DNA of 64,000 bases, taken from NCBI GenBank assembly GCA_016841425.1, contig JAENZE010000002.1, positions 124,001-188,000 on the forward strand, given 5' to 3'. Origin of the DNA: Syntrophomonas sp. (GTDB taxonomy: Bacteria; Bacillota; Syntrophomonadia; Syntrophomonadales; Syntrophomonadaceae). Each line of letters opens with the position of its first letter. Position 1 is the stretch's first letter. The position numbers were made by a program, and so were the translations under genes. This document shows positions 8,844-18,549 of this stretch, one piece after another. The notes under the pieces are model-generated. The model worked only from the letters and a program-made list of their open reading frames with translations. It was not told the DNA's origin and made no database searches.

Positions 8844-10364
8844 TTGAATCGGTTTCCAGTGATAGAAATGAAAGGAATAAGCAAACGCTTCCCAGGAGTA
8901 ATCGCTAACGATAATATAAGTTTTCGGGTATATCCGGGAGAAATTCATGCCCTTCTAGGAGAGAATGGAGCAGGCAAATCAACCCTTATGAGTATTCTGG
9001 CCGGTCTGTACCGGCCTGATAGCGGTACTATAAAAGTGAAGGGAGAAGTGATAAGGCTTCATTCACCACGGAAAGCCCTGGAAGAGGGTATAGGTATGAT
9101 TTATCAGCATTTTAGACTGGTAAATAATTTCACTGTAGCAGAGAATATAGTACTGGGTTCCAAGCATGTGAACTGGGGTATCAAACAGGAACGGATACAG
9201 AAGGAAACCCGGGAGATATCACACAATTATGGTCTGGAAATCAATCCTGCGGTGCGAGTAAATCAACTTTCGCTGGGGGAACAGCAAAGAGTTGAGATTT
9301 TAAAAATGCTGTATCGAGGCTGCGATATATTAATAATGGATGAGCCCACTACAGTCCTTACTCCGGGAGAGGTAAAAGAATTATTTCAGGTACTGCGAAT
9401 TATGAGCCGACAGGGAAAAAGCATCGTTTTAATAACTCATAAGCTTAACGAAGTAATGGAGATTGCTGACTACGTAACAGTATTACGTCGCGGTAAAGTG
9501 GTGGGCGATGACCGAATAGAAAATCTTGATGAAGGTATATTAACCAGGATGATGGTAGCCCGGGAGGTTGTTTATTCTCAAGCTCAGCGGGATAGTAGTC
9601 CTGGTGGTGTAATTTTAAACGTTGATAACCTTAAGATTCAGGGTGATAGGGGCAATATTGCTGTCCATGAGGTCAGCTTTAATCTGCGCAGGGGTGAGAT
9701 AATGGCCATTGCCGGTGTGGCAGGAAATGGCCAAAGGGAACTGGTTGAAGCACTGGCTGGTTTAAGAAAGGCAGTATCAGGCAGTATAGAATATGAAGGC
9801 GAAGAGATAAAACACTATGACGCGAAATCCAGAATTGCTTTAGGCATAAATATGGTCCCGGAGGACCGCATTGGTATGGGCCTGGTACCAAATTTAAGTG
9901 TTATAGACAACAGCATCCTGCGCAGTTATTATAAAGAAGAGTTTTACAGCGGGTGGTTTTTAAATTACAATAAAATCCGTTCATATACAGATAGGATTAT
10001 AAACGAATATAACATAGTTCTCTCCGATAGCAATCACCCTGTCAATTATCTTTCTGGAGGCAATCTGCAGAAACTGCTTTTGGGCAGGGAGATCGATCAG
10101 AAACCGAGGGTGCTCTTGGCATCTTACCCGATTAGGGGTTTGGATGTGGCAGCAGCTGAGGGAGTGTATGATCTGCTGTTAAAAGAGAGAGATAAAGGAA
10201 CCGCTATTCTACTTGTACTGGAAGATTTGGATGATATATTTCGGATTGCGGACAGGGTGGCTGTAATGTATCAGGGCTTTATACGAAAGATTTTAGATGT
10301 TGAAAAGACTTCCATAGATGAGATAGGGTCTATTATGGTGGGGACGGAATTAGCAGGAGTATGA
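8844..10364 (+). CDS. BMP-type ABC transporter ATPase with two nucleotide-binding domains
   Basis: A double ABC ATPase of 506 residues. Domain 1 has Walker A GENGAGKST, signature LSLGEQQRVEI and Walker B ILIMDEPTTVL. Domain 2 has a degenerate Walker A (GVAGNGQREL), signature LSGGNLQKLLLGRE and a divergent Walker B (LLASYPIRGLDV), as usual for the YufO/NupO and ribose/nucleoside subclass. The start is TTG at 8844, after AAGGGG. It energises import of the ligand delivered by the upstream lipoprotein. It is separated from that gene by the repeat at 8582-8820 and lies 1 base before the first permease. Confidence 0.93.
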   Translation: MNRFPVIEMKGISKRFPGVIANDNISFRVYPGEIHALLGENGAGKSTLMSILAGLYRPDSGTIKVKGEVIRLHSPRKALEEGIGMIYQHFRLVNNFTVAENIVLGSKHVNWGIKQERIQKETREISHNYGLEINPAVRVNQLSLGEQQRVEILKMLYRGCDILIMDEPTTVLTPGEVKELFQVLRIMSRQGKSIVLITHKLNEVMEIADYVTVLRRGKVVGDDRIENLDEGILTRMMVAREVVYSQAQRDSSPGGVILNVDNLKIQGDRGNIAVHEVSFNLRRGEIMAIAGVAGNGQRELVEALAGLRKAVSGSIEYEGEEIKHYDAKSRIALGINMVPEDRIGMGLVPNLSVIDNSILRSYYKEEFYSGWFLNYNKIRSYTDRIINEYNIVLSDSNHPVNYLSGGNLQKLLLGREIDQKPRVLLASYPIRGLDVAAAEGVYDLLLKERDKGTAILLVLEDLDDIFRIADRVAVMYQGFIRKILDVEKTSIDEIGSIMVGTELAGV

Positions 10365-10365
10365 T

Positions 10366-11433
10366 ATGCTTAAACTCAAATTGATCAGAAGAGAAAATGA
10401 ATCAACCATGGCCCGGTTAATAGTACCGGTTTTATCCATAATAATGGCTTTTGGCTGTGGATGGATTTTTCTTGCTCTATCCGGCTATCTTCCTGCAGTC
10501 GTCTTCGCTAAAATGTTCAATGGCGCTCTCGGCAGCCCTTATGCCATATCTGAAACTATTGTGAAGGCTGTTCCTCTTATGGTAGCAGGACTGGCCATTT
10601 CGCTGGCCTTCAGAATGAAATTATGGAATATTGGTGCTGAAGGCCAGATATATATGGGTGCTTTTGCTGCCAGTGGGATGGCTTTAGCTCTTGGCAATGG
10701 AAGCCCTTATGTAATTATTCCTATTATGATGATAGCAGCTTTCGCAGCCGGGGCATTATGGGGATTAGTGCCTGGCTTACTAAAAGCATACTGGCAGGTC
10801 AATGAGACTATCATAACTCTGATGTTGAATTACGTAGCAATATACTGGGTAGATTATCTGGTGTTCGGTCCCTGGAAAGATCCTAACAGTATGGGATTTC
10901 CGCTCACGCCTATATTTTCACCAGCGGCCCAGCTGCCCACCTGGGGAGATAGCAGAGTACACTTGGGCCTTCTCCTGGCAGGGATCATTGCGATAGTGTT
11001 TTATCTGGTTGTACAGTATACCCGCTGGGGTTACGAAGTCAGGGTTATGGGAGAGAGCTCGCAGGCTGCGAAATATGCAGGTATGAACGTTGCTAAAAAT
11101 ATCATGTTAGTAATGATGGTCAGCGGTGGAATAGCAGGGATAGCAGGAATGATTGAAGTTGCAGGAATTACTCATCGTCTGCAGCAGGGAGTTTCTCCAG
11201 GCTATGGCTATACTGCAATAATAGTCGCCTGGCTGGCCCGGCTTAACCCATTTGCTATTATTATAGTGGCCTTCCTCTTCGGGGCACTTCTGGTGGGTGG
11301 GTTTGCTGTACAGATAGTAGGAGTCTCCTTTTCGATTACCCAGATTTTGCAGGGTACGGTTTTATTCTTCCTGCTGGCGGGCGAGATTTTCTTAAGATAC
11401 AGGTTGGTTTTAGCCCGAGAGGAGGCAGTTTAA
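10366..11433 (+). CDS. BMP-type ABC transporter permease 1
   Basis: A multi-spanning membrane protein of the BPD_transp_2 (RbsC/LivH-like) family. Typical motifs are LWNIGAEGQIYMGA near residue 90 and VRVMGESSQAAKYAGMN near residue 225. About ten hydrophobic segments are visible. It corresponds to YufP/NupP-type permeases. Its stop shares a base with the start of the second permease (TAATG), indicating coupled translation and a heterodimeric membrane channel. Confidence 0.9.
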   Translation: MLKLKLIRRENESTMARLIVPVLSIIMAFGCGWIFLALSGYLPAVVFAKMFNGALGSPYAISETIVKAVPLMVAGLAISLAFRMKLWNIGAEGQIYMGAFAASGMALALGNGSPYVIIPIMMIAAFAAGALWGLVPGLLKAYWQVNETIITLMLNYVAIYWVDYLVFGPWKDPNSMGFPLTPIFSPAAQLPTWGDSRVHLGLLLAGIIAIVFYLVVQYTRWGYEVRVMGESSQAAKYAGMNVAKNIMLVMMVSGGIAGIAGMIEVAGITHRLQQGVSPGYGYTAIIVAWLARLNPFAIIIVAFLFGALLVGGFAVQIVGVSFSITQILQGTVLFFLLAGEIFLRYRLVLAREEAV

Positions 11434-12362
11434 TGGATAATACAGCTCTGTCAGCATTACTGGCAGCAACAATGATAGCCGGTACCCCTATACTATTTGC
11501 TGCAGCCGGGGAATTGCTGGCAGAAAGATCTGGAATATTAAATCTGGGCGTTGAAGGCATGATGCTGGTAGGAGCTGCTTTTGGGTTTATCTGCACTTTA
11601 AGTACAGGTAATCATTGGCTTGGTTTGCTGGCTGCTCTAGCCGGAGGAGGATTTATGGCTTCGATACATGGCCTCATTACTATTACTCTCAGGGGCAACC
11701 AGGTAGTAAGCGGGCTGGCCTTAACTATTTTTGGCAGCGGTTTGAGTGGTTTCCTGGGCAAGAGTTATCAGGGTGCTCCCATGCTTTTCAAGTTTGAGTC
11801 TTTGCATGTACCCGTACTGGGTAATATACCTTTCTTGGGGCCAGTCTTGTTTCGCCATGATCCCATGGTTTATTTATGTATACTTATGGCTGCAGCTATG
11901 TGGTATCTGTTATATAAAACCAGGTGGGGTCTTACTATACGTTCAGTGGGAGAAAATCCCCAGGCAGCTGATGCAGTAGGCATCAATGTCGGACGGGTAA
12001 GGTTTCTTTGTACGATAGTGGGGGGAATGATGGCTGGATTGGGAGGCGCTTATATTTCGCTGGTTTATGCCCCTACCTGGCAGGAGAATATGACTGCCGG
12101 GCGGGGTTGGATTGCGGTAGCTCTGGTTATTTTTGCGCTTTGGAACCCTTCCCGGGCAATTATCGGAGCTTACCTGTTTGGGGGTATAGAGGCATTGACT
12201 TTCAGACTGCAGACCATGGGCATTCATATATCTTCATTTTTTCTGGCCATGTTTCCATATATAGCTACCATAGTGGTTCTGGTGTTAGTAACCATCCGCA
12301 GACGACAGGACGCGGGAGCTCCAGAAGCTTTAGGACTAGCCTATGACCGAGAAGAACGATGA
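11433..12362 (+). CDS. BMP-type ABC transporter permease 2
   Basis: The second BPD_transp_2-family permease, 309 residues, equivalent to YufQ/NupQ. Motifs are LNLGVEGMMLVGAAFGF near residue 35 and IRSVGENPQAADAVGINVG near residue 170, plus about eight to nine membrane helices. It overlaps permease 1 by one base and completes the transporter operon. About 136 bases without a recognisable terminator separate it from tldD, so read-through is possible. Confidence 0.9.
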   Translation: MDNTALSALLAATMIAGTPILFAAAGELLAERSGILNLGVEGMMLVGAAFGFICTLSTGNHWLGLLAALAGGGFMASIHGLITITLRGNQVVSGLALTIFGSGLSGFLGKSYQGAPMLFKFESLHVPVLGNIPFLGPVLFRHDPMVYLCILMAAAMWYLLYKTRWGLTIRSVGENPQAADAVGINVGRVRFLCTIVGGMMAGLGGAYISLVYAPTWQENMTAGRGWIAVALVIFALWNPSRAIIGAYLFGGIEALTFRLQTMGIHISSFFLAMFPYIATIVVLVLVTIRRRQDAGAPEALGLAYDREER

Positions 12363-12498
12363 ACAAGTACTGCTTATGATCATTTTGTCAGGAATAGCTG
12401 GTGATGAAGTAAAAAACATTAAGCCGCATACACACATAATGAATGATTTGGGAAGTATAACGGAGAATAAAGATAGAAGTATTTGTTGGAGGTAGAAA

Positions 12499-13902
12499 AT
12501 GTTAGATAAGGCTTTGCTGGCAGAAGTAGTCCAATTTACTTATAGCAAAGGTATAGATTTTGCTGAGATATATGTGGAAGAAAAACAAGCCAGCAATATT
12601 TTTTGTGAGGATGACCAGATTGAAAAAGTTCACAGCGGTAGAGAAAGAGGAGCAGGAATCCGGGTAGTTAAGGATTATAATACCGCTTATGTATACACTA
12701 ACGATCTCAGCAGGAGCGGGCTTATGAAAGCTGCGGCCGTAGCCCGGGATGCCATTGGTGGAAGACCTTCAGGTATTTTACAGCCTATAAACCTGAGTAA
12801 AATAGATGCTGTTTTTCATATTGAATATCAGCGTCTGCCGGAAGAGGTGGCTTTCGAAGAGAAGATTCAATATGTTATGAAGGCTAATCAGGCAGCTCGA
12901 AGGGTTTCTGGGTTAATCCGTCAAGTTACGGTTGCGGCTGCTGATGTACACAAAAAGATACAGATCGCCAACAGTGCAGGAGAATTCATCGAAGATGATA
13001 GGAACCGGGTCAGGCTGCTGGTCAATACGGTATCTGAAAGCAACGGTATTATACAAACCGGGTATGAGTCTGCCGGTGGGGTTTGTGGTTGGGAACTGCT
13101 GGAGCAGGTAGCCTTTGATGATTTAGCTATAAAAGCCGCGGAACTCTCAGTGCGGATGTTATCTGCAAAACCAGCTCCGGCAGGAAGAATGGCTGTGGTT
13201 ATGTCTTCCGAAGCAGGTGGCACAATGGTGCATGAAGCATGTGGGCATGGTCTGGAGGCAGACCTTATTCAAAAGGGACTTTCCGTATACCGGGGCAAAA
13301 TTGGTATGCAAGTAGCAGCGCCGTGTGTGTCTGTCATAGATGACGCTACTATTGGTAATAAATACGGTTCTTTCAGTTTTGACGATGAGGGCACCCCGGG
13401 GCAAAGAACGATATTAATCGAGAATGGGATACTTATAAATTATATGTATGATAGGTTGACAGCTCAAAAAGATGGGCGAATTTCCACTGGAAATGGACGT
13501 AGAGAGTCTTACCAGCATAAGCCAGTGGTGCGCATGAGTAATACTCTTATATCATCGGGGCAGGAAAATCCGGAAGAAATTATTGCTGCTACCGGCCAGG
13601 GCTTGCTGGTTAAAAAGATGGGGGGTGGTCAGGTTAATACCACCAACGGCGACTTCGTTTTTGATGTTCAAGAAGGATATTTAATCCAAGATGGAAAAAT
13701 AAAATATCCAGTCCGGGGCGCAACTCTAACCGGTAATGGGCCCATGGCATTGGCTAATATTGATAAGGTAGGAAATGATTTAGGATTCAGTATAGGCGTC
13801 TGTGGCAAAGATGGACAGGGAGTGCCAGTATCAGACGCTCAACCGACCATTCGTATAAAGGAATTAACGGTTGGCGGAACTATGCTGTCTAATGCCAGGT
13901 AA
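12499..13902 (+). CDS. tldD: TldD-family metalloprotease
   Basis: The catalytic half of the TldD/TldE zinc protease, which trims unfolded peptides and takes part in peptide-antibiotic maturation in other bacteria. The metal site HEACGH is at about residues 245-250, followed by a conserved GLEADLI. The C-terminal half has FSFDDEGTPGQRT and a GGGQVNTTNGDF barrel segment. The start at 12499 follows TTGGAGG. It pairs with the TldE homologue immediately downstream. The length of 467 residues is normal. Confidence 0.94.
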   Translation: MLDKALLAEVVQFTYSKGIDFAEIYVEEKQASNIFCEDDQIEKVHSGRERGAGIRVVKDYNTAYVYTNDLSRSGLMKAAAVARDAIGGRPSGILQPINLSKIDAVFHIEYQRLPEEVAFEEKIQYVMKANQAARRVSGLIRQVTVAAADVHKKIQIANSAGEFIEDDRNRVRLLVNTVSESNGIIQTGYESAGGVCGWELLEQVAFDDLAIKAAELSVRMLSAKPAPAGRMAVVMSSEAGGTMVHEACGHGLEADLIQKGLSVYRGKIGMQVAAPCVSVIDDATIGNKYGSFSFDDEGTPGQRTILIENGILINYMYDRLTAQKDGRISTGNGRRESYQHKPVVRMSNTLISSGQENPEEIIAATGQGLLVKKMGGGQVNTTNGDFVFDVQEGYLIQDGKIKYPVRGATLTGNGPMALANIDKVGNDLGFSIGVCGKDGQGVPVSDAQPTIRIKELTVGGTMLSNAR

Positions 13903-13961
13903 GCATGAAGCTGCAGCTGCGGCAATGAAAGCGGGAGGCTGAACATTAAGAATGGAACCGT

Positions 13962-13981
13962 CCCAGGGAAGCCTGGGTTTT
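13962..13981 (+). terminator. Intra-operon hairpin with T run between tldD and tldE
   Basis: CCCAGG-GAAG-CCTGGG followed by TTTTAAAA. The stem is only 6 base pairs, so termination is probably partial. It overlaps a fragment (GAACCGTCCC) that recurs at 61991-62030, so it may derive from a repeat rather than being a purpose-built terminator. Confidence 0.4.
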
Positions 13982-14005
13982 AAAAAGGACGTTGGAGGAT
14001 GTAGT

Positions 14006-15343
14006 ATGGAACAGATTCTTAGATCGGCGGGGGAGAAAACCCTTGATGAAGCCAGTCGAAGCGGAGTAGAAGCAGAAGCTTTTCTTATGCACGCTAAAGA
14101 ACTTAGTATAGAAATCGTCGATGGCAGGGTGGAAACTTTAATACAGGCTGATGAAACTGGACTCGGTATAAGAGTTATTAAAAATGGACGGACAGGTTTT
14201 GCATTTACCAGTGATTTGTCCGATAAGGCGATTAAAGATGCAGTACATGATGCCATCAGTATTTCAATCTTTACAACGCAAGATCAATATCACATTCTGC
14301 CTGATAAAGCAGCTTATCCTGAAGTTCAGGTTTTTGATCAGGATACTGCAGATATGAGCCTGGAAGAAAAAATTGAAATAGCCCGATCGGTAGAACGCTC
14401 TGCCAAAAGTGTAGACATGCGTATTGCTATTATAGAAAGGTCCGGCTATGATGACCTCGAATACTGCAATTTGATAATGAACAGTAAAGGTTTGTATGCC
14501 TGTGAAACGGGCAACTTCAGCGGTATATACATTTTTCTCGTAGCCGAAGAGGGTAATGATGCTCAAAATGGTTTTTCAACTATGTCCGTCCGAAAAGCTA
14601 AAGACCTGTCAGCCGCCCTGGTAGGCAAGGAGGCAGCGGCCAATGCTATCCGCGCTTTAAATGCGAGAACTATTAGATCGGGTAAAATGCCGGTAATATT
14701 GGATCCTTATGTTGCGACCAGATTTAGCGGAATAATATCATCCATGGTGAATGCAGAATCAGTACAGAAGGGCAAGTCGATGTTTGCAGGTAAAATTGGA
14801 GAACAGGTAGCTTCACCCCTGTGTACTATTATTGATGATGGCATTTTAGAGGAGGGTATAGCCAGCAGCAGTTTTGATAGTGAAGGGGTGCCGGCTCAGA
14901 AAAAAAACCTGATAGAAAACGGTATCTTAAACACTTACCTCCATAATACTTATACAGCTCAAAAGGATGGGGTGCTGTCTACAGGTAATGCTCAGCGGGG
15001 TTCCTTTAGAGGATTTCCCACGGTAGGAAGTACTAATTTTATTATAGTACCAGGAAGAGATAGTAAAGACAGCTTGATAGACGGAATAGATAGAGGTCTG
15101 TATGTAACCGAGGTTATGGGTATGCATACCGCCAATCCGATATCCGGAGATTTTTCAGTAGGAGCAGCAGGCATCATGATTGAAAATGGGGTCTTGACCT
15201 ATCCGGTGCGAGGTGTAACTATGGCTGGCAATATGGCTGAGTTTTTGCAAAATATTGATGCAGTAGCATCTAATTTCAGGTTCTATGGTGGAAAAGGTTC
15301 CCCCAGTATAAGAATTAAGGAATTGAGTATTGCAGGAGAGTAG
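14006..15343 (+). CDS. pmbA: TldE/PmbA-family protein
   Basis: The non-catalytic partner of TldD. It shares the fold (IVDGRVETLIQADETGLGIR, then SSFDSEGVPAQKK and MHTANPISGDFSVG) but lacks the HExxxH zinc motif, as expected for TldE. The start at 14006 is preceded by TTGGAGGATG; an upstream ATG at 13952 would add 18 residues without a ribosome site. It ends just before aroQ. Together the pair would form a heterodimeric cytoplasmic protease with the active site inside a closed cavity. Confidence 0.92.
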   Translation: MEQILRSAGEKTLDEASRSGVEAEAFLMHAKELSIEIVDGRVETLIQADETGLGIRVIKNGRTGFAFTSDLSDKAIKDAVHDAISISIFTTQDQYHILPDKAAYPEVQVFDQDTADMSLEEKIEIARSVERSAKSVDMRIAIIERSGYDDLEYCNLIMNSKGLYACETGNFSGIYIFLVAEEGNDAQNGFSTMSVRKAKDLSAALVGKEAAANAIRALNARTIRSGKMPVILDPYVATRFSGIISSMVNAESVQKGKSMFAGKIGEQVASPLCTIIDDGILEEGIASSSFDSEGVPAQKKNLIENGILNTYLHNTYTAQKDGVLSTGNAQRGSFRGFPTVGSTNFIIVPGRDSKDSLIDGIDRGLYVTEVMGMHTANPISGDFSVGAAGIMIENGVLTYPVRGVTMAGNMAEFLQNIDAVASNFRFYGGKGSPSIRIKELSIAGE

Positions 15344-15359
15344 TAAGGAGGAGGATGTT

Positions 15360-15818
15360 TTGAGCTATAAAATACTGGTTATTAATGGACCAAACCTCAA
15401 TCTTCTGGGTGAAAGGGAGCAGGAGATCTACGGTACTGCTACCCTGGAGGAAATAAATAAGGATTTAGAGATCATAGCTGCTCAGAAGGGTATGGCAATA
15501 GAATTCTTTCAATCAAATCATGAAGGAGCTTTGATCGATAAGATTCAATCTGCCAGAGGTGATGCTGACTATCTGCTGGTTAATGCTGCAGCCTACACCC
15601 ATTACAGTGTTGCCATTTATGATGCGTTAAAAGCAGTAAAAATTCCATTTATAGAAGTCCATCTGTCTAATCTTGATGCCAGAGAATCTTTCCGCCAGCA
15701 ATCCTTATTGTCTCCTATTGCGGCAGGTAAAATATGCGGACTGGGTGGATTGAGTTACAAAATGGCTTTAATGGCAGCGTGTGAAGCACTTCAGGGAGAA
15801 GATGAGGGACCGCGATGA
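15360..15818 (+). CDS. aroQ: Type II 3-dehydroquinate dehydratase
   Basis: This enzyme dehydrates 3-dehydroquinate to 3-dehydroshikimate in aromatic amino acid synthesis. The N-terminal INGPNLNLLGEREQEIYG, the FQSNHEGALIDKI region, the NAAAYTHYS motif and EVHLSN are all diagnostic of the small dodecameric class II enzyme. The start is TTG at 15360, 7-8 bases after AAGGAGGAGG; the frame upstream to 15330 overlaps tldE. The length of 152 residues is standard. It overlaps the next gene by 4 bases. Confidence 0.95.
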   Translation: MSYKILVINGPNLNLLGEREQEIYGTATLEEINKDLEIIAAQKGMAIEFFQSNHEGALIDKIQSARGDADYLLVNAAAYTHYSVAIYDALKAVKIPFIEVHLSNLDARESFRQQSLLSPIAAGKICGLGGLSYKMALMAACEALQGEDEGPR

Positions 15819-16894
15819 TCGATAGTCGAAGGACGGAGTTTCGCAGTAGATTAGAGCAAAACAAACTGGATGCTATGCTGATAAGCAAACCTGAAAACGT
15901 AAAATATTTGTCCGGCTTTACTGGAGGCAGTGACGCCGTACTGCTGGTGAGCAGCCAGAACCAATATATTATTACTGATTCAAGGTATACAGAACAGGTA
16001 CAAAGGGAATGTCCGGGCTGGGAGCTGCGGCTGGAAAAACCATCTAGCCGGGAAGAACTGATTAATTTGAGTAAAAAGTATACAAATATCGGGTTTGAAA
16101 GCCAGTTTCTTACTCATTATGAGTATGGGGAACTCAATAAAAGTCTGCCCGGGTATTTTATCCCCCTGCTCGGAGTAGTTGAAGAACTGAGGGCAATTAA
16201 AGACGAAAAGGAGCTGGATTTATTAAGAAAGGCTGCAGAGATTGGCGATCGGGTTTTTAGTGAAATTTGCAGTATGATCCAAGCAGATGTTAGTGAAAAA
16301 CAAATCGCCAACCACATTGTCTATAATTTAAAGAATTTTGGCTGTGAAAAAGAGTCTTTCGATACCATAAGCGTTTCTGGTGTAAATGCAGCGCTGCCTC
16401 ACGGGCAGCCTGGTGATAAGCTGCTCAGACCTGGAGATATGTTAACTCTTGATTATGGTGGTTTCTTCAAGGGTTATGCCGGTGACATGACCAGAACCAT
16501 CGCAGTAGCCAGGGCCGACCAGAAGCTGATAGATAGGTATCAAGCGGTATTAGAAGCTCAGCTGATCGGTTTAGGCATGGTAAAGGAAGGGGCAAGATGC
16601 AAAGACATCGATCAAAGCATCAGAAACTCTTTGAAAAAGTATAATTTAGATAAATATTTTATTCACGGTACCGGTCATGGAGTTGGTCTGGAAATACATG
16701 AAGCACCCCGGGTTTCTTTTAGCAGTGACGAAATCCTTAAGAAGAATATGGTTATTACCATTGAACCAGGAATATATATTTCAGGATGGGGAGGAATTCG
16801 TATAGAGGATACCGTAATTGTAAAGGATGGGGGTTGTGAGGTCATAACCCATTCAGATAAGAAGTTATTAATTATTGATGGAGGGATAAAATGA
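15815..16894 (+). CDS. M24B-family aminopeptidase P-like (Xaa-Pro) peptidase
   Basis: A two-domain pita-bread peptidase of 359 residues: a creatinase N-terminal domain (residues 1-120, [15 protein letters not shown]) and the catalytic M24 domain. Dinuclear metal ligands can be read in [31 protein letters not shown] and IRIEDT. It removes N-terminal residues preceding proline. The ATG at 15815 overlaps aroQ, and the stop overlaps efp by 4 bases. This aroQ-pepP-efp order is common in Firmicutes. Confidence 0.94.
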   Translation: MIDSRRTEFRSRLEQNKLDAMLISKPENVKYLSGFTGGSDAVLLVSSQNQYIITDSRYTEQVQRECPGWELRLEKPSSREELINLSKKYTNIGFESQFLTHYEYGELNKSLPGYFIPLLGVVEELRAIKDEKELDLLRKAAEIGDRVFSEICSMIQADVSEKQIANHIVYNLKNFGCEKESFDTISVSGVNAALPHGQPGDKLLRPGDMLTLDYGGFFKGYAGDMTRTIAVARADQKLIDRYQAVLEAQLIGLGMVKEGARCKDIDQSIRNSLKKYNLDKYFIHGTGHGVGLEIHEAPRVSFSSDEILKKNMVITIEPGIYISGWGGIRIEDTVIVKDGGCEVITHSDKKLLIIDGGIK

Positions 16895-17448
16895 TTTCAG
16901 TCAATGATTTTAAAACTGGTGTTACAGTAGAGCTGGACGGCGCAGCGTTTCAGGTAGTTGAATTCCAGCATGTAAAACCGGGAAAAGGTGCAGCATTCGT
17001 AAGAGCCAAGCTTAAAAATGTCCAGACTGGAGCAACGGTTGAAAAGACCTTTCGTGGAGGTGAGAAATTAAGCAAGGCCCATGTGGATCGCAGGGAAATG
17101 CAGTATCTTTATAATGATGGAGAAGGCTATGTCTGCATGGACAATGAGAGCTTTGATCAGATAAGTATAAGTAAAGAGCAAATAGGCGATGGAGTCAAAT
17201 GGCTGCTGGAGAATATGAATATACAGGTGCTTTTATTCCACGAGAACATTATTGGAATAGAACTTCCCAATTTTGTTGAACTGCAGGTGGTGGAAACAGA
17301 GCCAGGCATAAAAGGAGATACTGCTACCGGGGCTACCAAAAATGCCACCCTGGAAACAGGTGCTGTGGTGCAGGTGCCTCTCTTCATTGAAGAAGGAGAT
17401 CGTCTGCGTATCGATACCAGAACCTCGCAATATATGGAACGGGCCTAA
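16891..17448 (+). CDS. efp: Translation elongation factor P
   Basis: EF-P relieves ribosome stalling at polyproline. It is a 185-residue three-domain protein with KOW-like N-terminal domain I ([20 protein letters not shown]), the loop containing KPGKG that carries the modified lysine in many species, and the C-terminal OB domain ending in [12 protein letters not shown]. It overlaps the upstream peptidase by 4 bases and is followed by a terminator. Confidence 0.97.
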   Translation: MISVNDFKTGVTVELDGAAFQVVEFQHVKPGKGAAFVRAKLKNVQTGATVEKTFRGGEKLSKAHVDRREMQYLYNDGEGYVCMDNESFDQISISKEQIGDGVKWLLENMNIQVLLFHENIIGIELPNFVELQVVETEPGIKGDTATGATKNATLETGAVVQVPLFIEEGDRLRIDTRTSQYMERA

Positions 17449-17470
17449 ACATTCCAGTTTTGTATCTAAG

Positions 17471-17502
17471 AGAGTGGAGCAGGTATCCACTCTTATTTTT
17501 TA
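17471..17502 (+). terminator. Intrinsic terminator after efp
   Basis: Stem AGAGTGGA...TCCACTCT with a 7-base loop, followed by TATTTTTTAT. It ends the aroQ-pepP-efp transcript. Confidence 0.8.
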
Positions 17503-17693
17503 TGCTCTTTGTTTTATAGAAGAATAAGATGAGTAAGTCTGACTAATTAGTTCCCCCTGAAAAAATCGACTTGGGTGTAAGGCAATGCATAAATATACTA
17601 TTCATTGATACGAATGTTTATTTATATCTAATCTTGCCAATAATAACTCCAAATCCTTTGAGCAAAAGGGATATTTGGTGAAGGAGGATATAA

Positions 17694-18131
17694 ATGAAAA
17701 GCATAACGGAAAAGGTCAGCTATCTGCAGGGGTTATGCGAAGGACTGAATGTAAGTGATTCTGGCCCCAACGGCAAAATTATATTTGGAATGCTGCAGGC
17801 GATGGAGGATATGGCTGATATGATCGAAGCTATGCAGCAAGAAATTGGCAGCTTGCAGGAATATATGGAAGATATGGATGATGAAATACTGGAGTTGGAA
17901 GAGAAAATTTGGGGCACAGAGAGTGATGATCAGGATATAATAGAGCTGCAATGTTTGAATTGTGGGGAACAGCTGTATGTTGAGACCAGCATTATGGATG
18001 ATGATGTACTGGAAATAACCTGCCCAAACTGTAATACAGTAGTATATATTAATGATGGATCCTTCGATTTTGAGACTTATAGTGAAGAGGAGGACTTCGG
18101 CAGCCGGGAGACGGAAAATAAAAACTCATAG
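17694..18131 (+). CDS. CD1247-type coiled-coil/zinc-ribbon protein
   Basis: A 145-residue protein. The N-terminal part (residues 1-75) is a helical region ending in an acidic coiled coil (LQEYMEDMDDEILELEEKI) and resembles the CD1247 N-terminal domain. Residues of about 84-110 form a zinc ribbon with CLNCGEQ and CPNC, and the C-terminus is acidic. In clostridia this gene commonly sits between efp and the spoIIIA operon, as here. The function is unknown. The start follows AAGGAGG. Confidence 0.8.
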   Translation: MKSITEKVSYLQGLCEGLNVSDSGPNGKIIFGMLQAMEDMADMIEAMQQEIGSLQEYMEDMDDEILELEEKIWGTESDDQDIIELQCLNCGEQLYVETSIMDDDVLEITCPNCNTVVYINDGSFDFETYSEEEDFGSRETENKNS

Positions 18132-18222
18132 TTCGAGTATATAAGTTGCGGACCTCACTGCAACTCGCTATTCATTACGTTATGGACCAGAGGAGTAAAA
18201 TTAATACAAATAGTCAACCTCC

Positions 18223-18250
18223 AGCCCCCGTTTGGGGGCTTTATTATATT
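18223..18250 (+). terminator. Intrinsic terminator
   Basis: A perfect AGCCCCC-GTTT-GGGGGCT hairpin followed by TTATTATATT. It isolates the zinc-ribbon gene from the spoIIIA operon. Confidence 0.85.
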
Positions 18251-18362
18251 CAAAAATCAAAAACAATCAAAGTCTAACCTTATAAGACCTGGGTTCTGGT
18301 ACATTCGGTAATTTGCTTCTTCAGTTCCTTTATTCTTTTCTGGGTTCGTTTATCTATTTAAT

Positions 18363-18430
18363 CCCCTCCCGTTCTATAGTCACGGTTGGGGTTTTAAAAG
18401 TTTAAAAGTGATTGATGTCATACGGGAGGG
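18363..18430 (+). promoter_or_regulatory. Overlapping inverted repeats upstream of spoIIIAA
   Basis: CCCTCCCGT (18364-18372) can pair either with ACGGTTGGGG ending at 18391, giving a terminator-like hairpin followed by TTTT, or with a perfect 9-base partner ACGGGAGGG at 18422-18430. The two pairings exclude each other. The region lies 120-190 bases before spoIIIAA. Whether it is transcribed with the operon is not known. I could not identify a convincing sigma-E promoter by eye. Confidence 0.35.
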
Positions 18431-18549
18431 CTGTTATAGATGTTATTTGAAGAAATCCGTGGTTAATCAATCCGCCGTTATTAGCAGCAAATTAAATGAC
18501 ATAATTTACTGAGTATACCAATATCTATGTAAAACAGAGGTGATAATGC

